The position numbers were made by a program, and so were the translations under genes. Source: Rhodobacteraceae bacterium HLUCCA12 (GTDB lineage: Bacteria > Pseudomonadota > Alphaproteobacteria > Rhodobacterales > Rhodobacteraceae). Taken from it: a DNA stretch of 36,899 nucleotides. The stretch is taken from the NCBI GenBank assembly GCA_001314715.1, contig LJSV01000023.1, forward strand, positions 1 to 36,899, read 5' to 3'. Under the pieces are notes generated by a model. It had not been told where the DNA came from. It ran no database searches and worked only from the letters and a program-made list of their open reading frames with translations. Shown piece after piece: positions 1 to 8,015 of this stretch. Each line of letters begins with the position of its first letter. The stretch's first letter is position 1.

Positions 1-60
1 GCCTGCCCGAGATCATCCAAGGGGTTGAGTTCCGCGACGGGCTCCGCCAACGTCAAGCTG

Positions 61-544
61 CCGCCTGATCAGGCGTCACCAACTTCTGCGCATATCTCCC
101 TGTATCTCGTGGAACGGTTCTGTGGTCACCGCGTCGCTGTCGAGACTGCCCGGGCACTGCTTCTCGACATGCCACGCGATCCTGCCCCTGTCGCGCCCGC
201 ATTCCGAGGGCCTAGTACACAGGGTCGAGGATTACCTGACCGCGAACTTCCACCGCGATGTGCCGACGGACGAGATTGCGGCACTCGTCGGCATGAGCCG
301 CCGCAACCTTGTTCGCCGCTTTAAGGCCGCCACCGGCGCGCGGCCGGGCGATTACGTGCAGATGCTGCGGGTCGCGGCGGCGCGTTCGATTCTGGAATAC
401 GCTGCCTCGTCGATCGAGCGGGTCGGGCTGACGGCCGACTACAAGGACATGGCGTACTTTCGGCAGGTCTTCAAGCGGCACAGCGGCATGACCCCTGCTG
501 CCTATCGCGATCAATTCCGCCGGTCAGGCAGTCCTGGAGACTGA
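61..544 (+). pseudogene. Frameshifted remnant of a GlxA/AraC-type regulator
   Basis: Two overlapping frames together give the second half of a GlxA-family regulator (DJ-1/PfpI-like domain plus AraC helix-turn-helix). Frame 1 carries the end of the sensor domain, with LVERFCGHRVAVETARALLL and DMPR up to about position 177. The linker PLSRPHSEGLVHRVEDYL and the whole AraC-type DNA-binding domain, including SRRNLVRRFKAATG and FRQVFKRHSGMTPAAYR, continue in frame 2 to the stop at 544. The switch lies at about 176-188. Sequence before position 73 does not look like the expected sensor domain, so the gene appears decayed as well as cut by the window edge. A sequencing error could also give the single frameshift. 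The family identity is clear; the loss of function is inferred. Confidence 0.75.
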
Positions 545-811
545 TCCTGCCTGGCACGTTTTCAGCAGGTCGTTGAAATATCGCGCCACCGGCCATCGCA
601 GGAACCCGACGACCTCGTAGGCGCGTCGGGCCGGTTTATGTCCGAGATCTCCTATGGCCTCGATCATGATCATCTTCATCCCCGCCGATCTACGGCGGTG
701 CTCCGCAAGCTGCATGAGCCGCCGGCCGATACCCTTGCGCTGGTGTTCGGGCAAAACAGCATGGATGTAGAAGCGCCAAATTGGGTTCCCACTGCGCGCC
801 GGATCTGCAGC
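524..811 (-). pseudogene. N-terminally truncated GNAT acetyltransferase fragment
   Basis: The reverse strand carries the acetyl-CoA-binding motif of GNAT N-acetyltransferases, HQRKGIGRRLMQLAEHRR, followed by a C-terminal portion ending at 524. The match extends upstream as NPIWRFYIHAVLPEHQRKG, but that frame closes at a TAA at 863-865 and has no ATG. The only start in reach is a TTG at 752-754, which would cut into the fold. The first half of a GNAT domain (strands 1-3) is missing, so this is probably a fragment. It converges on and overlaps the regulator remnant by about 20 bp, and both lie at the same decayed edge. Confidence 0.6.
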
Positions 812-897
812 ACTTAGCCTTGCGCGCCGCCTGTCGCAGTCAATCTGGGGAGGGAAAGCAGTTTAAGGGAGAGCGCAAACTCAGAGGAAAAAAAATT

Positions 898-909
898 TGA
901 CATGTGTCA
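898..909. promoter_or_regulatory. Inverted repeat upstream of the TRAP operon
   Basis: TGACA-TG-TGTCA is a perfect 5+2+5 inverted repeat 65 bp before the dctP start. A TTGACA (897-902) overlaps its left arm and could be a -35 element, although no convincing -10 box lies 17 nt downstream. The position fits an operator controlling operon A. The binding protein is unknown, and no regulator gene is intact next to this operon. Confidence 0.4.
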
Positions 910-960
910 CTAATTGGACCACCATCAAAAAAAGAGAAAAATTGGAACTATAATTGCCAC

Positions 961-967
961 AAGGAGG
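961..967 (+). promoter_or_regulatory. Strong Shine-Dalgarno that fixes the dctP start
   Basis: AAGGAGG lies 7 nt before the ATG at 975. It selects that ATG over the longer in-frame opening at 954, which would place the ribosome-binding sequence inside the gene. Confidence 0.8.
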
Positions 968-974
968 GTATTCG

Positions 975-1952
975 ATGAAACTTCTCAAATCCGCAGCCTT
1001 GCTCACGGCGCTTACCATGTCGGCGCCAGGAGCGTTCGCGCAAGAACTGCGTATGCTTTCGAGCTGGGATGAGAACTATGCCTACAATCCCTACATCTTG
1101 GAGCCCTTCTACGAGGGGGTCTCTGAGGGCACCGACGGGCGCATCACGTTCTCGCAGTTTGGCCCCGAAACCGTGCCGCCATTCGAGCAACTGGAACCGG
1201 TTGGTAGTGGGGCCTTTGACCTGCTATTCACACATGGGGCCTATCACTTCGGTGTTTCGCCACTGATGACCGCTGCCGACGCGCTTGAGGGAGATGTCGA
1301 AGCCGTACGCGAGTCCGGAATCTTCGATGTCTTTGACGAGCACTATCAGCAGTTCAACCTCAAGCTGATCATGCTGCCGATCACGCCGGAAGGCGCCTAT
1401 CATATCTTCCTGCGCGATCCGGTTTCCGAGGAGGGAGATCTTGAGGGTCGCCGGATCCGCGGAACTCTGACCTATAGCGGCGTAATCGAAATGCTGGGTG
1501 GGGTCGTCACGGTACTGTCGCCATCTGAGATTTACACCGCATTGGAGCGCGGTGTCGTTGATGGGGCCTCTTGGCCGATCATCGGCATGCTCGACTATAG
1601 CTGGTATGAGGTTGCCCCGTATCTCTTGCGCCCGGCATTCGGCGTGAATTACGAGCCCATCTTCATGAACTTGGATCGCTGGAATTCGCTCAGCGAGGAA
1701 GACCAGGAGGTGATCCTCGAGGTAGCACGCGATGTGGAGGACGCGTGGTACGATGATGCCGTCGGGATCTGGGAAGCCGAGGAGGCGGAACTGATCGAAC
1801 GAGGTGCGGAGATCACAGAAATGGGCGATGAGCAGCAGGCGCAATTGCGCGAGGCCTGGTCGGAAGCGTTGTGGGCCATGGCTGAAGAGCAGAACGCCGA
1901 AGCAACTCAAGAACTTCGCGACTTTGCGCGCGAAGCCGGTCTGACGGACTGA
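975..1952 (+). CDS. dctP: TRAP transporter solute-binding protein, DctP family
   Basis: Periplasmic binding protein of a tripartite ATP-independent transporter; it captures an organic acid and delivers it to the DctQM membrane pair. The 325-residue product starts with a Sec signal peptide (MKLLKSAALLTALTMS, cleavage after AFA). It keeps the family core: an RRIRG arginine region that in this family contacts the ligand carboxylate, and SPSEIYTALERGVVDG followed by a hydrophobic helix. Length is typical. The start is set by AAGGAGG at 961. dctQ follows after 5 bp and dctM after 2 more, so all three are co-transcribed with the biotin carboxylase genes. The ligand is unknown; the neighbourhood suggests a di- or tricarboxylate or hydroxy acid. 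Confidence 0.9.
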   Translation: MKLLKSAALLTALTMSAPGAFAQELRMLSSWDENYAYNPYILEPFYEGVSEGTDGRITFSQFGPETVPPFEQLEPVGSGAFDLLFTHGAYHFGVSPLMTAADALEGDVEAVRESGIFDVFDEHYQQFNLKLIMLPITPEGAYHIFLRDPVSEEGDLEGRRIRGTLTYSGVIEMLGGVVTVLSPSEIYTALERGVVDGASWPIIGMLDYSWYEVAPYLLRPAFGVNYEPIFMNLDRWNSLSEEDQEVILEVARDVEDAWYDDAVGIWEAEEAELIERGAEITEMGDEQQAQLREAWSEALWAMAEEQNAEATQELRDFAREAGLTD

Positions 1953-1957
1953 CGACC

Positions 1958-2476
1958 ATGAGGGGCGAGGTAAACTGGCGTCGTTTGTTTGGCACAGTGC
2001 ATGATATAGTTACACTTATCGGTTTTTACTGTGCCGTGTTCTGCCTCGCCCTCATCACGAGCATTTATGTTTATGAAGTCGGCGCGCGGTATTTCTTTTC
2101 CGCGCCGACGTCTTGGAGTTCGGCGCTCGTTTCCTACTTGCTCTTGTATATCGTGTTCCTGGCGATGCCGGAGCTAACCCGGCACAGAGTCCACGTGTTC
2201 ATCAGCATCTTTCTGGACACCTTGCCGGAGCGTCAGGCGGTTATGCTGACACGGGTGCTGTATACGATCGCCGGCATCGCCTGTCTGATCGGCGCCTATT
2301 TCTCTTTTGGGGCTACATCACATCAGTTTTTGACCGGCATCACCACCGTAAACGAATGGCGCGTCCCAAAGTGGCTGGTCTCTGTAGCGATACCCTACGG
2401 ACTGTTTTCTACCGGACTGTACTATCTTCGCCATGTGATGGGTAGAATTAGCTTTTGCGACGAGAGGGTTAGCTGA
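1958..2476 (+). CDS. dctQ: TRAP transporter small permease, DctQ
   Basis: Small membrane subunit of the TRAP importer. The 172-residue protein has four hydrophobic segments: one after the first 15 residues (IVTLIGFYCAVFCLAL), one at the SYLLLYIVFLAMPEL region, one at TIAGIACLIGAYFSF and one near VSVAIPYGLFSTG. The motif around ELTRHRVHV matches the family pattern of an E..R...H segment after the second membrane helix. It sits between dctP and dctM with gaps of 5 and 2 bp. Start ATG at 1958. The role follows from family and position. Confidence 0.9.
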   Translation: MRGEVNWRRLFGTVHDIVTLIGFYCAVFCLALITSIYVYEVGARYFFSAPTSWSSALVSYLLLYIVFLAMPELTRHRVHVFISIFLDTLPERQAVMLTRVLYTIAGIACLIGAYFSFGATSHQFLTGITTVNEWRVPKWLVSVAIPYGLFSTGLYYLRHVMGRISFCDERVS

Positions 2477-2478
2477 CG

Positions 2479-3792
2479 ATGGATTGGTGGTTCGTGCTCC
2501 TGCTCGGGATCGGGCTTCTTCTATTGCTGATGATCCTTGGAATGCCGATCTTCGTTGCATTCCTCATCCTGAATGTCGCTGGTGTTTATTGGTTGCTGGG
2601 CCCCGCCGGGTTCGGGATGTTCGCCAACAGTATGTACGCGACAGCTACATTGACAGAGCTGGCTGCCGTGCCGCTCTTCATTCTCATGGGTGAATTGCTG
2701 TTCCGATCCGGTGCGATGGAACGATTGTTGACGTCTCTAGACCGGCTCGTCGGCCAGATCAGGGGGCGGCAGTATATCCTTTGTATCCTCTTGTCGGCGA
2801 TATGTGGTGCGCTGGCGGGTGCCGCCATGGCCGTGGCCGGGCTTCTTGGCCGGTCGCTGTATCCAACCATGGCGAAGCGCGGCTATGATCGCAAGCTTTC
2901 GGCGGGAACGATCCTGGGCGGCGCGACAGTCGATGCGATCATCCCGCCGAGCGTGCTGGCCATCATCGTTGCATCTCTAGCCAAAGTTTCCACGGGCAGC
3001 CTGCTGGTGGCTGGCATAATACCGGGCCTCTTTCTGCTAGGGATGTCGACGATCTACGTATTGGTGCGCGTCCGCTATAATCCCTCGCTTGCTCCGGATC
3101 TTTCGGAGGATCTTCGCGACCCAAATACCAGGGGAAGTGCATTCATTGCCTTTCTCCGTCTATTGCCGGTCATGTCAATTTTCCTGGTCGTGATGGGTTT
3201 CATCATGCTTGGGATCGCCACTCCGACCGAGGCCGCGGCATGTGGCGTGCTGTGCGCGCTCGTCCTATCAGGCTTCTACGGAGGGTTGAACTGGCAAATG
3301 CTCCACCAGTCGCTGACCTCGGGTGTTCGCGTCGCGGGGATCATGCTGGCGATCATGGCTTGCGCCGCGATGTTCAATCAGCTTCTGATTTTCTCGGGGG
3401 CGTTGAGCCAGTTGACCACATTCGTGCTGGAACTTAACCCGGCCTACTATGTGATGCTGGCGCTGATGCTGGCTCTTCCGTTCTTCCTGTTCATGTTCCT
3501 TGATCAGGTTTCGGTTCTCATGGTGCTGGTTCCACTGTATCTTCCGATTATCGACTTGTACGAATTCGATCCCATCTGGTTCTGGGCGCTGATCCTGGTG
3601 ATAGCCACGGCCGGTGGGATTACTCCGCCACTTGGCTACACGCTTTATGCCTTTAAGAGTGCGGTTCCGCACTTCGATACGCGCGAGCTGTTTCAGGCGG
3701 CACTACCGTTCGTCGGGCTGATCGTGATGGGCATCGTAATCATGATCATCTTTCCTGGAATTATCACCTATCTCCCGAACCTAATGCGATAG
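2479..3792 (+). CDS. dctM: TRAP transporter large permease, DctM
   Basis: Sodium-coupled channel subunit of the TRAP importer. The product is 437 residues, usual for DctM, with about twelve hydrophobic segments. Family landmarks are visible: VPLFILMGELLFRSG near residue 70, GAAMAVAGLLGRSLYPTM, then AGTILGGATVDAIIPPSVL, and TPTEAAACGV in the second half. GGITPPLGYTLY near the C-terminus matches the conserved P-P-x-G loop. It follows dctQ after 2 bp. A 56-bp gap separates it from the carboxyltransferase gene, with no terminator seen, so the operon probably continues. Confidence 0.93.
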   Translation: MDWWFVLLLGIGLLLLLMILGMPIFVAFLILNVAGVYWLLGPAGFGMFANSMYATATLTELAAVPLFILMGELLFRSGAMERLLTSLDRLVGQIRGRQYILCILLSAICGALAGAAMAVAGLLGRSLYPTMAKRGYDRKLSAGTILGGATVDAIIPPSVLAIIVASLAKVSTGSLLVAGIIPGLFLLGMSTIYVLVRVRYNPSLAPDLSEDLRDPNTRGSAFIAFLRLLPVMSIFLVVMGFIMLGIATPTEAAACGVLCALVLSGFYGGLNWQMLHQSLTSGVRVAGIMLAIMACAAMFNQLLIFSGALSQLTTFVLELNPAYYVMLALMLALPFFLFMFLDQVSVLMVLVPLYLPIIDLYEFDPIWFWALILVIATAGGITPPLGYTLYAFKSAVPHFDTRELFQAALPFVGLIVMGIVIMIIFPGIITYLPNLMR

Positions 3793-3848
3793 CTTCCAAC
3801 AGACGACGACTGGCCAATTAACATTTGCAGATCGAGCGAGCACGAAAC

Positions 3849-5336
3849 ATGGCGCAGGCACAAGAGATCCGTTTTGTAGATACGACTATACGAGACGGCC
3901 AGCAAAGCCTTTGGGCGACCAACATGCGCACAGCCGTCATGTTGCCGGCGCTGGAACAACTCGATCGTGCCGGTTTTGATGCCATTGAGATACACGCGAA
4001 CAGTTTCGAGAAGAAGATGGTGCGTGAACTTCTTGAAAATCCTTTCGACAGATTGCGCCTGGCACGTGAGCATGCGCCCAACACACGGCTGCGCATCATT
4101 CGTGGCCGATACCTGACGTCTTTTCAGATTGCTCCGCTTGCGCTCGAAAAGCTCTGGTACGAACTGATGGGAGCATACGGCATTGAAGAGGTGCGCACTT
4201 CCGACTCGTCGAATACTGTCGCGGTCTGGAAAAAGCACATTGAGATGGCGCGTGCCGCCGGGGTCGACACAATCATCAACTTGATCTTTTCGATCTCGCC
4301 ACGGCACACCGACGACTATTATGCGCGGAAAGCGCGAGAGGCCGCCGCCCTTCGCCCTTACAGGATATGCCTTAAGGATCCCGGCGCGCTGTTGACGCCA
4401 AAGCGCCTTCAGACGCTCGTTCCCTCTATACTCGCTGAAACCGGTGACATACCCGTCGAGTTTCACACGCATTGCAACACTGGGCTGGGCGGTCTTTGCA
4501 CGCTTGAAGCCATTGAGTTGGGTATACATTGCGTCAACACGGCCGTTCCGCCGATGGCCGAGGGCTCTTCGAACCCGTCAACTTTCGATGTAGCACGAAA
4601 CGCGAGAGTGTTAGGTTACAACACACTTCTTGATGAAGAAGTGCTGAAGCCCGTAGAACAAGGCTTACTGCGTGCGGCGCGCCAGGACGGTATGCCAGTC
4701 GGAGTGCCACAGACCTACGACGCTTCGCATTACATCCATCAGGTGCCAGGCGGTATGATTTCCAACCTCAGGTTTCAACTGGGGCGAGCCGGCCTTGCGG
4801 ACCGGCTCCATGAGGTCCTCGATGAAATCGGTTGGGTTCGTCGAGATTTCGGCTATCCGATCATGGTCACGCCCTATTCCCAGTTCATGGGTGCGCAGGC
4901 GATGATGAACATCCTTGCCGGCGAACGCTACCGAACGGTTTCGGACGAGATCATCCAGTACGCGCTTGGCTTCTGGGGCGAGGACGAACGCGAGGCAATC
5001 GATCCAGAGGTGCGCGACAAGGTTCTTGACCGTCCACGGGCACGCGAGCTCGAGAAATCGCCGCCGCGAGAGATCGATCTTGATGAGCTTCGTGCCCGGC
5101 ATAGCGGCAAGGGAATTTCAGACGAAGAGATGCTGTTGCGCATTTTCACCGATGCGGAGTCGGTCGAAGTCATGCGCGCGGCGAAAACGCCGATGCGGCC
5201 CGGACCCGCAGGCATCGCCGGGCTGATAGATCAAGTGTCGCGAAGTCAGCGCGTCAAATTCCTGCAGATCCAGGGCAAGGACATGAATTTGTGTCTTCAG
5301 GGATCCCGGGCTGATGATCAAAGGGCAAAGCCATGA
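3849..5336 (+). CDS. Biotin-dependent carboxyltransferase subunit, PYC/OADA-like
   Basis: Alpha-subunit-type carboxyltransferase of 495 residues on a TIM-barrel domain, related to pyruvate carboxylase (PycB), oxaloacetate decarboxylase alpha and transcarboxylase 5S. Seen: the metal site DTTIRDGQQS (Asp16), a lysine at the carbamylation position in CLKDPGALLTP (Lys176) and HTH (His206, His208). It ends without a biotin domain, which is a separate gene overlapping by 4 bp (ATGA). The substrate-pocket segments differ from pyruvate carboxylase: the usual WGGATFD position reads HANSFEK (49-55), and FDALND reads SDSSN. Metal chemistry is therefore kept but the acceptor may not be pyruvate. ATG at 3849 is preferred to a TTG at 3825; neither has a strong ribosome-binding site. 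Confidence 0.85.
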   Translation: MAQAQEIRFVDTTIRDGQQSLWATNMRTAVMLPALEQLDRAGFDAIEIHANSFEKKMVRELLENPFDRLRLAREHAPNTRLRIIRGRYLTSFQIAPLALEKLWYELMGAYGIEEVRTSDSSNTVAVWKKHIEMARAAGVDTIINLIFSISPRHTDDYYARKAREAAALRPYRICLKDPGALLTPKRLQTLVPSILAETGDIPVEFHTHCNTGLGGLCTLEAIELGIHCVNTAVPPMAEGSSNPSTFDVARNARVLGYNTLLDEEVLKPVEQGLLRAARQDGMPVGVPQTYDASHYIHQVPGGMISNLRFQLGRAGLADRLHEVLDEIGWVRRDFGYPIMVTPYSQFMGAQAMMNILAGERYRTVSDEIIQYALGFWGEDEREAIDPEVRDKVLDRPRARELEKSPPREIDLDELRARHSGKGISDEEMLLRIFTDAESVEVMRAAKTPMRPGPAGIAGLIDQVSRSQRVKFLQIQGKDMNLCLQGSRADDQRAKP

Positions 5337-5848
5337 CCAGCAAGTTTGAGATATTGAGCGAAGCGGATATCGACAAGATCAGAAACCTTGTGGAGATCCT
5401 GGAAAAGTCGAGCTTCGACAACCTGACCCTGGAACTAAATGACATCAAGCTCACAGTCGGCAGCGGCAACGCACCGCAGTCCATGCCACAGCCCGCTGCG
5501 CCGGCTCCTGTCCCCATTGAGCATGGATCAACGGCCGACGCGACTTTACCCGCAGCCAACGCGATGCCTGCGCCAGCTGCGCCGAACCCGGTCGCGCCCG
5601 AGGGGCTAATCGACGTGATGGCCCCGACAATGGGCCACTTTTATGCGCGCCCGGATCCGCACTCCGCCCCTTATGTCAGCGTCGGCACGCAGGTCGATAG
5701 CGATAGCACCGTCGGCCTTCTGGAGGTGATGAAACTGTTCAACAGCGTCACCGCCGGAGTCGCGGGTGTCGTCGACGAAATCTACGTCTCAGATTCCGAG
5801 TTGGTCGAGTATGGTCAGGTGCTGATGCGCATTCGGCCGTCGGAGTGA
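5333..5848 (+). CDS. accB: Biotin carboxyl carrier protein
   Basis: Carries the biotin that shuttles CO2 between the biotin carboxylase and the carboxyltransferase encoded on either side. The 171-residue protein has an N-terminal AccB-like helix region (SEADIDKIRNLVEIL), a Pro/Ala-rich flexible linker at about 48-90 and a biotinyl domain with LLEVMKLFN, where Lys134 is the biotinylation site. The second residue of the usual A-M-K context is Val here (EVMK), as in some AccB proteins. It overlaps the preceding gene by 4 bp (ATGA) and is followed directly by the biotin carboxylase. It resembles the acetyl-CoA carboxylase carrier, but the context points to a dedicated carrier for the divergent carboxyltransferase, not for fatty acid synthesis. 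Confidence 0.9.
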   Translation: MTSKFEILSEADIDKIRNLVEILEKSSFDNLTLELNDIKLTVGSGNAPQSMPQPAAPAPVPIEHGSTADATLPAANAMPAPAAPNPVAPEGLIDVMAPTMGHFYARPDPHSAPYVSVGTQVDSDSTVGLLEVMKLFNSVTAGVAGVVDEIYVSDSELVEYGQVLMRIRPSE

Positions 5849-5853
5849 CGGAA

Positions 5854-7215
5854 ATGGCGATCAGGCGAGTTCTCATCGCCAACCGCGGCGAGATTGCGGT
5901 CAGGATTATTCATGCCTGCGAGGCACTTGGTATCGAAACTGTATTGGCGGTATCGGCGGTCGACAGAGATACTATGGCGGCCCGTATAGCCGACCAGGCA
6001 TTCTGCATCGGCGCCGCGAAAGCGACCGACAGCTACCTGAATCCCAATAAGATGGTCGCGGCGGCGCTTGCAACGGGATGCGATGCCCTTCACCCAGGAT
6101 ACGGATTTCTGGCCGAATCCGCTGATCTGGCGCAACTTTGTATGGACAACGGGATCACGTTCGTCGGTCCGCGGCCCGACCAGATCAGGACCATGGGCAA
6201 CAAGCTGTCCGCACGGACTCTTGCAAGGCGGCTGGACATTCCGATCCTGCCCGGCTCCGAGAAAGTGATGTCGGCCGAGGAAGCGGTATTCCTGGGGCGG
6301 CATTTGAAATTGCCGATCATGCTGAAAGCCGCCGCCGGAGGGGGCGGTCGTGGCATGATGATCGTGCACAGCCTGTGTGATCTGGTGCCCGCCTTTCAGA
6401 AAGTTCAGTCGGAATCCGCAGCAGCTTTCGGGGATGGATCGATCTATATGGAGAGATTCATTGCTAACGCACGCCATGTCGAGGTTCAGATCCTTGGCGA
6501 TTCACATGGCAATGTCATTCATCTGGGCGAGCGCGACTGTTCACTTCAGCGTCGGCACCAGAAGATGGTCGAAGAGGCCCCCGCTCCAAATTTGCCCGAA
6601 GCGCTGCGTAGTGACCTACGCTCCGCAGCCGTGCGTCTTGCCGAGGGTTTCGGCTACGAGAACGCGGGCACCGTCGAGTTCATTGTGGATCAAGATGACG
6701 ATACGTACTTCTTTCTAGAGATGAACACGCGAATTCAGGTCGAACATCCCGTCACCGAGATGATCTCGGGTATCGACCTGATAGAGGAGCAGTTCAGGGT
6801 CGCAGCGGGCGAGCGCCTTGGTTTCCGGCAGGAGGACATCCTCCTTCGCGGCCATGCAATAGAGTGCCGTATCAATGCGGAACTGCCAGAGGCGAACTTT
6901 CGCCCAAGCCCCGGCTGTATTACCGGATGGAAGCCGCCACAGGGACCAAACATCCGTCTGGATTCGCACTGTCATGCTGGCTATGTCGTGCCGGTCAACT
7001 ACGATTCCATGCTTGGCAAGCTCATCGTTTATGGACCGGATCGAGACACGGCCATTTCTCGGATGCAGCGTGCGCTGGCACGCTTCAGGATCGAGGGCAT
7101 TCCGACCACCTTGGAATTCCAGGCAACTCTGATCAACAATCCTGATTTTGCGGCCGGCACTATGAATACCACGCTCGTGGACAACCTTCTGAAATTGCCA
7201 GGATCCGGGGTATGA
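5854..7215 (+). CDS. accC: Biotin carboxylase
   Basis: ATP-grasp enzyme that carboxylates biotin on the carrier using bicarbonate and ATP. The 453-residue length equals that of stand-alone AccC. Seen: RVLIANRGEIAVRII at the N-terminus, the ATP-grasp glycine loop KAAAGGGGRGM (Lys158 onward), HVEVQILGD, GERDCSLQRRHQK, and the catalytic EMNTRIQVEHPVTE with Arg293. Start choice: a GTG at 5845 overlaps the previous stop, but CGGAG at 5841-5845 is spaced 8 nt from the ATG at 5854, so 5854 is preferred. With the two genes upstream it completes a three-polypeptide carboxylase. Catalytic residues look intact. Confidence 0.93.
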   Translation: MAIRRVLIANRGEIAVRIIHACEALGIETVLAVSAVDRDTMAARIADQAFCIGAAKATDSYLNPNKMVAAALATGCDALHPGYGFLAESADLAQLCMDNGITFVGPRPDQIRTMGNKLSARTLARRLDIPILPGSEKVMSAEEAVFLGRHLKLPIMLKAAAGGGGRGMMIVHSLCDLVPAFQKVQSESAAAFGDGSIYMERFIANARHVEVQILGDSHGNVIHLGERDCSLQRRHQKMVEEAPAPNLPEALRSDLRSAAVRLAEGFGYENAGTVEFIVDQDDDTYFFLEMNTRIQVEHPVTEMISGIDLIEEQFRVAAGERLGFRQEDILLRGHAIECRINAELPEANFRPSPGCITGWKPPQGPNIRLDSHCHAGYVVPVNYDSMLGKLIVYGPDRDTAISRMQRALARFRIEGIPTTLEFQATLINNPDFAAGTMNTTLVDNLLKLPGSGV

Positions 7216-7970
7216 CGCACGAGGAGGATCAGGTTGTTATCGTCACCGGTGCGGCCAGCGGGATTGGCAAGGCATGCACCGATTTCCTGCTGCGCAACGG
7301 CAGTCGGGTTTTGGCCGCGGATTTAGATGCAGAGCGCCTTGCGGCCGCGTACAAGGCAGGTTCCGACGCCCTTGTCCTACAAGCTTGCGACGTGTCGCAA
7401 GCAGACGATTGCACCACCGCCGTCAAGCGCGCCAAGCACGCATTTGGCCGTGTCGATGCCCTGATCCACTGGGCAGGACAGCATTCCACCAAGACCTGGG
7501 ACACACTCAACGCCGAGGATTTCGACGCGTTGCTGCGAGTCAATGTGACTGGCTCTTTCCTGATAGCACAGGCCGCAGCCCGACAGATGATCGCTGACGG
7601 GAACGGCGGCAGCATCGTTCTAACGGGGTCCACGGCGGTGATACACGCTCCGATCGGCGGCGAGGCTGGGAACGGCGGCCCGGCGTACGTGACGGCAAAA
7701 AGTGCCATAACGGGCATGGTAAGATCGCTCGCACGAGCGCTTGGGCCCTCGTCGATCCGCGTCAACGCCATCGCACCGGGTGTCACTGAGACACCAATGA
7801 TCGGCAACTATTCCGAGGCTACGCGCCGTCAGCAGATCGCGACATCGCCGCTGGGACGTATCGGGTCAGCGGAAGAAGTCGCCGAGGCCGGCGTCATGCT
7901 TATCAGTTCGTCCGCACGATACATCTCGGGCGAAGTCGTCATCGTTAACGGCGCCACTGCATTTGGATGA
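7212..7970 (+). CDS. Short-chain dehydrogenase/reductase (SDR)
   Basis: NAD(P)-dependent oxidoreductase of the classical SDR family, 252 residues. Seen: the Rossmann motif TGAASGIG (12-19), an acidic Asp37/Asp39 pair after the second strand (AADLDAE) favouring NAD, catalytic Ser140, Tyr159 and Lys163 (YVTAK), and Asn111. The usual NNAG motif reads HWAG (86-89), which is uncommon. The C-terminal IAPGVTETPM is standard for the family. It overlaps the biotin carboxylase by 4 bp (ATGA), so it is translated with it. It may oxidise a hydroxy acid or reduce a keto acid that is a substrate or product of the carboxylase; the sequence does not settle which. Confidence 0.88.
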   Translation: MTHEEDQVVIVTGAASGIGKACTDFLLRNGSRVLAADLDAERLAAAYKAGSDALVLQACDVSQADDCTTAVKRAKHAFGRVDALIHWAGQHSTKTWDTLNAEDFDALLRVNVTGSFLIAQAAARQMIADGNGGSIVLTGSTAVIHAPIGGEAGNGGPAYVTAKSAITGMVRSLARALGPSSIRVNAIAPGVTETPMIGNYSEATRRQQIATSPLGRIGSAEEVAEAGVMLISSSARYISGEVVIVNGATAFG

Positions 7971-8015
7971 ATTGCGGCGCTCATCGGAGGCGCGGACCAA
8001 CTAAAGGAGAGAACA

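Noticed and set aside
1224-1910. 228-residue open frame on the minus strand
   Set aside because: It is the antisense of the DctP gene, a common effect in high-GC DNA.
3768-4529. 253-residue open frame on the minus strand
   Set aside because: It is the antisense of the carboxyltransferase gene; the coding strand has clear motifs and this frame has none.
5333-7215. Housekeeping acetyl-CoA carboxylase accBC pair
   Set aside because: The pair is locked by overlap and close spacing to a PYC/OADA-type carboxyltransferase and a TRAP operon, so a dedicated carboxylase is more likely.
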